26,315 bases of DNA from OMOG01 sp041485845 (GTDB lineage: Bacteria; Acidobacteriota; Terriglobia; Bryobacterales; Bryobacteraceae), in NCBI GenBank assembly GCA_041485845.1, contig JBGPKH010000038.1:1-26315 (forward strand), in the 5' to 3' direction. This document shows positions 22,201 through 26,315 of this stretch, piece after piece (the first letter of the stretch is position 1; each line of letters opens with the position of its first letter). The notes below the pieces were generated by a model that was given only the letters and a program-made list of their open reading frames with translations, had not been told where the DNA came from and did not search any database. Position numbers and translations under genes: made by a program.

Positions 22201-22285
22201 AAGAGCCGAAGCGCATGATGACGCGCGGCGCCTCGGCACGGCCGGCGCCCATTCTTCCCTCGGGCACGTCCCCAAAGTCTATCAC
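19250..22285 (-). CDS. Winged-helix / Ser-Thr protein kinase / beta-propeller fusion protein
   Basis: This 1011-residue multidomain protein begins with an OmpR/CadC-type winged helix at about 25-122 (RFGSFELDVRAAELRKHG to ARRGYRFIG). A complete Hanks-type kinase follows at about 157-425: GSGGMG loop 166-171, Lys188 in VALK, HRDLKPAN at 280, DFG at 299-301 and SPEQ. One membrane helix lies at about 447-465, then a propeller with repeated PDG blades (FTPDGRSVIY, SPNGREIWFTG, SPDGKWVVAT, SADGRSLYVS, TPDGKSLAYS). It probably senses something outside the membrane and phosphorylates, or directly binds DNA, inside. Such fusions are characteristic of Acidobacteriota. The start is GTG 22285 with GAGGA ten bases upstream; ATG 22216 is an alternative that keeps the whole winged helix. 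Confidence 0.9.
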   Translation of the reverse strand: MIDFGDVPEGRMGAGRAEAPRVIMRFGSFELDVRAAELRKHGIRIRLHEQPFRILLILLNHPGEVVLREEIRKALWPNDTVVEFDHGINAAIQRLRDALSDSADNPRYVETLARRGYRFIGSLEPPQPAQPEEAAPEPPAEAIGDLDPSHLSGETFSHFRVIEKLGSGGMGVVYRADDLKLGRQVALKFLPLPASESSPQTLERFQREARAASMLNHPNICTIHGVEEFAGQPVIVMELLEGETLAERLARGPLPLERALPLAIQMAGALAEAHHKRVVHRDLKPANVMLTKSGVKVLDFGLAKVERAVAVGENSPTQTTQVGAILGSLHYMSPEQVQGKEADARSDIFSFGCVLLEMVTGERGFTGDTAADLMSAILTKDPLERVASATTVSPAIHRILRHCLEKDPDERFQSARDLAFDLEALSGDSVIPAGSTAAIAPRKLDWRMAAAAMLVLMAVAGSWWAIRGSSSSEPAKFQRLTFRRGFIQGARFTPDGRSVIYAASWEGQPLELFSTQPGSPESRALGFPSTGLLAMSATGEMAVSTNCRIFLTKSVGTLAEMPLGGGAPREILEQVLSADWARDGKRLAISVAEANGRPSRLEFPIGQVLLEASGTGWAGDLKISPKGDLVAFADHYYAGDDGSVAIVDLQGRKRTLTGIFTALQGLAWSPNGREIWFTGATEGSGERRLYAVTLSGGMRVVAQLPANLKLLDMATDGRLLLAREESRSSVHFVGAGQSSSRDLSWLSWATHPFLSKDGKTLIMTENGEGTRGRDVIFIRGTDGSPAVRLGDWLGLSLSPDGKWVVATTDPAASEAPQRRPDLTLLPVKAGKPVPIQTGSLNLSGPIPTVTWFPDSQRILFSAREAGHEVRTFVQDIVGGQARPVTPEGLSGEVLTADGDTLLVHDSQSNAFLYTIGGGTPKRLPFLTPEDQALSFSADGRSLYVSKRGERPPKVWRVELGTGRIEIWREVPFIDAAGFMSITSLQITPDGKSLAYSVTRVLSALYLVAGLK

Positions 22286-22414
22286 AACTTCTTAGTCCTC
22301 AAGCTCATAGCCCGTGCGATACGTTTGATCCCCATTTAACCCGCGTTGCATCGAGGTATCCGTTGCCCGGCTCCAGACTCGCTCTCACCACGGCAATCGT
22401 GCGGGGAGGGGAAA

Positions 22415-23140
22415 ATGACGACGAATCGGGCTTGGGGAATACTGCTGGCTTTCGTGTTCCTCCCGAAGGCGCCGGCTGGAATTGCCGGCGACATGGAGTC
22501 CTGCTTGAGGATTCCGACGCCCCCGGGGCCGCGAGCCGCGGGACTTGGCGCCCAGGTCATCCAGCGGAGCACACACCCGGGGACTGCCCCGAGTACCGCC
22601 TCCGTCCCCAAACTGCGCCGCGGCCCAAGCGTGGTCATCGTCTTGCGGCAGGACAACGCGCCACTCGCGTCTGTTGTGGGGCTGGCGAAATTGACGGCGA
22701 CCCGGATCTTCGCCGGCATCGGCGTTCCGGTCGTATGGCGCACCAGAGCGGGACATCCGGCCAAAGCAGAGGCTGCGGTGATCGTCGAGATGCAACTCGA
22801 TGCCAGAGTGCCTGAGGATCTTCACCCTGGCGCCCTGGCCTACGCTACGCCATATGCAGCCTCCGGGACCCGGATCCACGTGCTCTGTGACCGCGTCCTG
22901 AAAGGTTCGTCACGCGAGATCCAGGGACCTCTTTTAGGCCACGTGATGGCGCACGAGATCGCTCACGTGCTGACAGGCAGCGACCGGCACTCCGTCGAGG
23001 GAGTCATGCAAGCTCACTGGGACTCACAGGATTACCATCAAATGATTTCTCGCGTGCTGCTTTTCGACGCGACAGCCGCAGAGTTGATTCATGCAGCTCT
23101 GGAAAAATGGCTGCGCGATGATTCACCGGCAGCCCGTTGA
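22415..23140 (+). CDS. Secreted HExxH metalloprotease-like protein
   Basis: The 241-residue protein begins MTTNRAWGILLAFVFLPKAP, a plausible signal peptide. It contains HVMAHEIAHVLTGSDRHS (HExxH at about 180-184 and a third His at about 192), followed by EGVMQAHW, a likely Met-turn-like segment. The His-to-His gap is longer than in classical metzincins. It would be a zinc-dependent protein at the cell surface, but peptidase activity is not proven. AGGGG lies four bases before ATG 22415, so this start beats the in-frame ATG at 22346. It is divergent from the kinase gene. Codons for LAYATPYAAS (22835-22876) recur as a 42-base copy at 23374. Confidence 0.75.
   Translation: MTTNRAWGILLAFVFLPKAPAGIAGDMESCLRIPTPPGPRAAGLGAQVIQRSTHPGTAPSTASVPKLRRGPSVVIVLRQDNAPLASVVGLAKLTATRIFAGIGVPVVWRTRAGHPAKAEAAVIVEMQLDARVPEDLHPGALAYATPYAASGTRIHVLCDRVLKGSSREIQGPLLGHVMAHEIAHVLTGSDRHSVEGVMQAHWDSQDYHQMISRVLLFDATAAELIHAALEKWLRDDSPAAR
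22835..22876 (+). repeat. 42-base repeat, copy A (inside the HExxH gene)
   Basis: These bases encode LAYATPYAASGTRI in the metalloprotease-like gene and match 23374-23415 at 41 of 42 positions, in direct orientation 539 bases away. Identity stops sharply on both sides. Confidence 0.9.
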
Positions 23141-23157
23141 CGGCCGCTGACCGGCAC

Positions 23158-23376
23158 AACCCGTAGATCTACCCCGCCCCGGCCGTGCAGCATACCTTCG
23201 ACGTTGCCCGGCGCTTCCCATCCACCCTGTTCCGGCGGTTCGCCGTGGCTATGCCCTCGGCGAACCCGGAGTAGTCGATGCCGCAGGCTTGGCGGAGAAG
23301 CCAGAGGGGCCCTTTAGCCCCTTTAGCCACCGCAACTGCTGGAAACGCCCCCAACCCCCCCTCCCCCAAGAAACTG
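23158..23376. repeat. ~210-bp direct repeat, copy 1
   Basis: This copy begins with AACCCGTAGATCTACC, which contains the palindrome GTAGATCTAC, and ends with GAAACTG. It matches 24715-24920 along its whole length with scattered substitutions and a few small indels near the right end. Frames within it are inconsistent between the copies, so it is probably non-coding or a dead fragment. Copy B of the 42-base repeat starts at its last three bases. Confidence 0.85.
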
Positions 23377-23415
23377 GCCTACGCTACGCCATATGCAGCC
23401 TCCAGGACCCGGATC
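23374..23415 (+). repeat. 42-base repeat, copy B
   Basis: This is the second copy of the HExxH-gene segment at 22835-22876, with one G-to-A difference. It abuts the right end of copy 1 of the ~210-bp repeat, so it was probably joined to it by recombination or a transposition-like event. Confidence 0.9.
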
Positions 23416-23686
23416 ATGCCCTGCTCAACGTTCCCCTGCCCAGCGGCCGCCCCCCGCGAGTCGATGACAAGCTTCTGGGAAAGTTCATTTTCGAACTCGC
23501 CCGCGCCCGCGACGCCTCAACAAGATTGCCCATGTCCTCAACACCGGCCGGCCGCCGGAGTGCATCATCAACCTTCTGGAAGCCACCCTTCAGGCCCATC
23601 TGGAAGCGGTCCAGGAGCACAAGCAGGCTGTCGGCGATCTGGAGGAACTCCGCACGGCCGGCATGAACGCCATCGTCTGGAGCTAA
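23374..23686 (+). pseudogene. Chimeric gene remnant with frameshift
   Basis: The first 42 bases are a copy of part of the HExxH gene (LAYATPYAAS). From about 23430 another protein appears, with DDKLLGKFIFELARARDA in one frame and LNKIAHVLNTGRPPECIINL, LEATLQAHLEAVQEHKQAV and LRTAGMNAIVWS in a second frame, ending in TAA at 23684. One missing base near 23516 joins the two frames (RDA-LNK). The C-terminal part is helical and coiled-coil-like. I do not recognise the family. No start codon or ribosome binding site fits the joined product, so this is read as a dead fragment fused at the repeat boundary. Confidence 0.6.
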
Positions 23687-23774
23687 GGCACGGCAGCGAC
23701 GACCGCGAGGACGAGTAACCGGATTTACCGGCGAAGGGTTCGGCGCGGGGCAAAGCCGGCAAGATTTCCGTTGC

Positions 23775-24213
23775 TCATGGTGCGCATATTTTCTCTTGCA
23801 GACCGGCCGGCGCCAACTTTCCGAAGTCCCCGAGATTGAACGTGTAAATACGCTCCACCGCGCACCTTGCCGCGCAGCGCAGCAGCAGAGCGTCGTAAAT
23901 TTTCGCGCCGATCCATCCGCCGCTTGCCATCGTGTTTAGTGCCTCCAGGTATTCCTCTTTGCCGATGGATACGACCTCAAAAATGCGGCAGGATGTTATC
24001 GGTGACGATGCGCGCCGCCTCAACCGGATGTATCCGCGGCTGAACCGGCAGGCGTGTGAGTGCGGCAAACACTTCCGCGATCGAGTGCAGGCCCATAAAT
24101 CCCTTGTCCTGCCCCGCGGCGACGCGCAGCAGCGCAGGCCTGGCTTGCGCGTAATGCGGATGGCTTTGCTCGGAGGCGGCAACCAGAACTGTCGTGTCGA
24201 AGAGAATATCCAC
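23775..24213 (-). pseudogene. VapC-like PIN-domain toxin, frameshifted at a T5 run
   Basis: From GTG 24213 the frame gives MDILFDTTVLVAASEQSHPH, LHSIAEVFAALTRLP and DNILPHF, then stops (TGA at 23977-23979). Removing one T from the run CATTTTTGAG continues it as FEVVSIGKEEYLEALN, GAKIYDALLLRCAA and YTFNLGDFGKLAPA, up to TGA at 23775. The joined protein of about 145 residues has the four acidic PIN positions (DTT, the E of SIAEVF, the D of IYDAL, the D of NLGDF), so it was a complete VapC ribonuclease. As written it is truncated before the last acidic residues and would be inactive. A homopolymer lesion could also be a sequencing error or a phase-variable tract. It starts three bases after the vapB stop. 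Confidence 0.8.
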
Positions 24214-24216
24214 TGG

Positions 24217-24477
24217 TTACGCCTTCAGAACGGACTCAATCCGCTCCTCGCGCACGTCCTCAAGGATGCGCTCCCAGTTTGCCCCCGGTTCTGCGCTGCC
24301 CTGATGGACCCACAGACCATCGACCTTGACCATGGAAGGCCGTTGGTCGATCCTCTTGAGAAGCACGCCCTCCGGCTGCTCAATCGCCTCCAGCTCCGTG
24401 TTCGGCTTGAAGCCCAGACGCTCCCTGAGAGGTTTGGGGACGACAATCCGCCCCGATTTATCGATCCTGAGTTCCAT
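24217..24477 (-). CDS. VapB-like AbrB-family antitoxin
   Basis: This 86-residue protein starts MELRIDKSGRIVVPKPLRER, the swapped-hairpin AbrB/MazE DNA-binding fold, followed by LGFKPNTELEAIEQPEGVLL. The C-terminal tail (WERILEDVREERIESVL) would wrap the PIN toxin. The gene is intact and ends three bases before the VapC start, so the two form a normal vapBC operon in layout. The frame is open to 24573, but ATG 24477 matches the usual family start. By analogy the VapBC complex would repress its own promoter just upstream. The toxin gene is frameshifted, which leaves this antitoxin without an active partner. Confidence 0.85.
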   Translation of the reverse strand: MELRIDKSGRIVVPKPLRERLGFKPNTELEAIEQPEGVLLKRIDQRPSMVKVDGLWVHQGSAEPGANWERILEDVREERIESVLKA

Positions 24478-24579
24478 GCCATCAACAATACCATATGCCA
24501 TTAAAAATGGCAATGATGGAAGGCGGTTGAGAGTGCGCCACTTCCCTGCCCCCTCATCGGAACTATCCATCATGCTGGC

Positions 24580-24723
24580 ATGCGCTCGGCTTCCCGCCCC
24601 CTCCTGATTTTCGACAGCGCGCCGCGTAGCACCCAGGGCACCCGCACGGTCGCGCTAACCAGTCATCTGACGATCGTTCCGGCCAGCCTCTCGCGGGACG
24701 ATCTACACCCGTCCAACCTGTAG
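24580..24723 (+). CDS. Small ORF or gene remnant, 47 residues, unrecognised
   Basis: An ATG at 24580 opens a frame with strongly G/C-biased third positions: MRSASRPLLIFDSAP, then GTRTVALTSHLTIVPASL, RDDLHPSNL, stop. The stop codon lies inside the first bases of copy 2 of the ~210-bp repeat. It reads like the C-terminus of a larger protein cut off by rearrangement, but no domain is recognisable and no ribosome binding site is seen. Confidence 0.25.
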   Translation: MRSASRPLLIFDSAPRSTQGTRTVALTSHLTIVPASLSRDDLHPSNL

Positions 24724-24920
24724 ATCTACCCCGCCCCGGCCGTGCAGCATACCTTCGACGTTGTCCCGCGCTTTCTTCCACCCTGTTCCGGTGGTTCGCC
24801 GTGACTATGCCCGCGGCGAACCCGGAGTAGTCCATGCCGCAGGCTTGGCGGAGAAGCCAGAGGGGCCCTTTTGCCACTGTAACCGCTGGAGACGCCCCCA
24901 ACCCGCCCCCCCAGAAACTG
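24715..24920. repeat. ~210-bp direct repeat, copy 2
   Basis: This copy is in the same orientation as 23158-23376. Long shared blocks include GTAGATCTACCCCGCCCCGG, TGCAGCATACCTTCGACGTT, GCGAACCCGGAGTAGT and TTGGCGGAGAAGCCAGAGG. It is about 13 bases shorter, losing a short stretch near GCCCC/GCC. With copy 1 it brackets 1.34 kb holding the chimeric remnant and the vapBC module. Confidence 0.85.
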
Positions 24921-25026
24921 AGTCACGAGTTCTTCGGAAAAATTTTCTGAATCATTTCAACTACTTCCGGGTCTCAAAGCCCGCGGCCCCGAAGTCGTCA
25001 TGGTACATCGGAACTAAGGAAGACTG

Positions 25027-26315
25027 ATGCGACCTGATCCACTGATCGCCATCGCCCAACGCGGCATCCCCTTCACCGCCGTCGACGGCCAGGCCTTCGT
25101 CCGCCTCCCCGGCCCCTCCGGAGGCTTCTACATCCTCCCCATCCGCTCCCCCGCCTTTCGCCACTGGTTCTTCCATGAATTCTTCGCCTTATACGACGCC
25201 ATCCCTGGCTCCCGCGCCTTCCACGCCGTCCTCAATCACCTCGAAGCCGAGGCCCACTCTGACCCCGCCCACCAGCGACTCTCCGTATTTCGGCGCGTCG
25301 CCTCCCGCAATGGCGGCCGCGTGCCCGACCACATCCTCCTCGATCTCGCTAACCCCGAATGTCAGTTTGTCGAAATCTCTCCTGGCGGCTGGAAAGTCAC
25401 CGCCGGGGAAGGCGTCCTCCTCCAGACCTCGCGCTCCACCGGCCCCCTCCCCGCGCCCGTGCAGGCGCTCCCCGGCCCCCGCCCCGTGGCCCCCGGCCCC
25501 TGGGATACCTTCCGCTCCTGCCTCAATCTGCCCTCCCTCGCCGCCTGGCTCCGCTGCCTCGCCTGGCTCCTGGCCGCCTTCCGCCCCTATGGCCCCTTCC
25601 CCGTACTCATCCTCCAGGGGCCGCCCAGTTCCGGCAAATCCTTGGCCGCCCGCATGCTCCGCTCCCTCATCGATCCCTGCACGTCGCCCCTCACTCCCAT
25701 TCCGGCCTCCGTTCGCGACCTCCTCACCCTCGCCCGCCACAACTGGATCCTCGCCTTCGACCACATTTCCACTCTCTCGCCGCAACTCACCGATGCCCTC
25801 TGTCGCCTCTCCTCCGGCCTCGGCGCCACCGTCCGCGAGACCGCCGGGCACGTGCCCGAACCGCTCCAGCAATCCTATAAGCGTCCCGTGCTGCTCACCG
25901 TCACCGGGCAATGGTCCTGTCCCGCCGACCTCGCCGAACGCGCCCTCACCGTAACGTTTCCGCCCCTCTCCCCGGCCAGTACCCGCAACGAGGACCACCT
26001 CCTGACGGTCTTCGAAGAAGCCAGTCCCGTCATCGTCGGAGCGCTCTGCACCGCCGTCGCTACCGCCCTCAGCCGCATCTCGCCCCTGAACCCGCCCGCC
26101 GGACGTTGTGCCAACGCGCTCGCCTGGGCCATGGCCGCCAGCCCGGCGCTGGGCTCGACCGAAGAGGAAATGCAGCAGGCCTTCGCTCTGCCATCCCCGC
26201 CCCACCCCATAGTCGAGGCCGTCCGCAACCTCCTCGAGCAGCGCCGCCACTGGACCGGCAGCGCTTCCGAACTCCTCGAGCTTCTACAACCAGTCGTATC
26301 CTGCCAGACTCCTAA
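25027..26315 (+). CDS. P-loop ATPase of the mobile-element primase/helicase-associated type, partial at right edge
   Basis: The frame runs from ATG 25027 (GGAAG four bases upstream) for 429 codons and off the window without a stop. A Walker A motif GPPSSGKS sits at about 198-205, a Walker B-like NWILAFDHIS at about 241-250, and then LTDALCRLSSGLGATVRET, RPVLLTVTG and DLAERALTVTFPPL. Near the end EAVRNLLEQRRHWTGSASEL resembles the C-terminal winged-helix part. I match this to the D5-like ATPases found on integrated elements of actinobacteria and acidobacteria, beside primase-polymerases. Codons are extremely C-ending (CTC, CCC, GCC), unlike the GCG/CTG-rich neighbours, which hints at a different origin. 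The opposite-strand frame is a shadow. The function is inferred to be replication or maintenance of an element. Confidence 0.8.
   Translation, partial: MRPDPLIAIAQRGIPFTAVDGQAFVRLPGPSGGFYILPIRSPAFRHWFFHEFFALYDAIPGSRAFHAVLNHLEAEAHSDPAHQRLSVFRRVASRNGGRVPDHILLDLANPECQFVEISPGGWKVTAGEGVLLQTSRSTGPLPAPVQALPGPRPVAPGPWDTFRSCLNLPSLAAWLRCLAWLLAAFRPYGPFPVLILQGPPSSGKSLAARMLRSLIDPCTSPLTPIPASVRDLLTLARHNWILAFDHISTLSPQLTDALCRLSSGLGATVRETAGHVPEPLQQSYKRPVLLTVTGQWSCPADLAERALTVTFPPLSPASTRNEDHLLTVFEEASPVIVGALCTAVATALSRISPLNPPAGRCANALAWAMAASPALGSTEEEMQQAFALPSPPHPIVEAVRNLLEQRRHWTGSASELLELLQPVVSCQTP

Noticed and set aside
25189..26250. 353-codon minus-strand open frame (Gly/Glu-rich)
   Set aside because: It is antisense to the ATPase frame, which has Walker motifs and a ribosome binding site; the C-rich codons produce the Gly/Glu-rich shadow.

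Overview
The window looks like a chromosomal stretch of a high-GC member of the Acidobacteriota, most likely a Bryobacterales (Candidatus Solibacter-like) soil bacterium. This is an inference from three things: a one-component winged-helix / Ser-Thr kinase / beta-propeller fusion protein, proteins of styles common in that group (short Flp pilin, HExxH secreted protein, MauG-like dihaem cytochromes), and scattered short inverted and direct repeats. No rRNA, tRNA, CRISPR array or complete insertion sequence was seen.

Layout. 1-1401: tail of a beta-propeller protein overlapping a small dihaem cytochrome c peroxidase. 1423-1945 (minus): an intact MazF/PemK-type toxin-antitoxin pair. 2130-4528: an amino-acid permease and a PLP aminotransferase translationally coupled by an ATGA overlap. 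4651-5559 (minus): an exported sugar-isomerase-like TIM barrel, followed on its upstream side by a stray ~115-bp copy of part of the thiolase gene found 6 kb away. 5816-8507 (minus): a three-gene redox operon (DoxX-like membrane protein, dihaem cytochrome, FAD/NAD(P)H reductase). 8728-10794: two paralogous ECF sigma factors flanking GTP cyclohydrolase I (folE); the first sigma gene is cut by one in-frame amber codon. 10795-11445 has no convincing gene. 11446-13442 (minus): an SDR reductase and a thiolase, a likely acyl-CoA pair. 13585-14868 (minus): a LarA-like protein, divergent from an HNH protein. 15308-15723: a hicBA module whose toxin gene is broken. 15744-17184: a hypothetical gene, a lone Flp pilin with a Pro-Gly-Ser tail, and a collapsed glycosyltransferase remnant. 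17261-22285 (minus): kinase fusion protein, hypothetical protein and uronate isomerase. 22415-26315: an accessory-looking region with an HExxH protein, two ~210-bp direct repeats bracketing a chimeric gene remnant and a vapBC module with a frameshifted toxin, and a mobile-element-type ATPase running off the right end (an open frame with no stop inside the window).

The main theme is decay with selective retention. Two of three toxin-antitoxin modules keep an intact antitoxin and have a disrupted toxin. One ECF sigma factor has lost its promoter-recognition region to a stop codon. Fragments of resident genes (thiolase, HExxH protein) recur as near-identical short copies elsewhere. Some single-base lesions could be assembly or sequencing errors, and this is stated where it applies.
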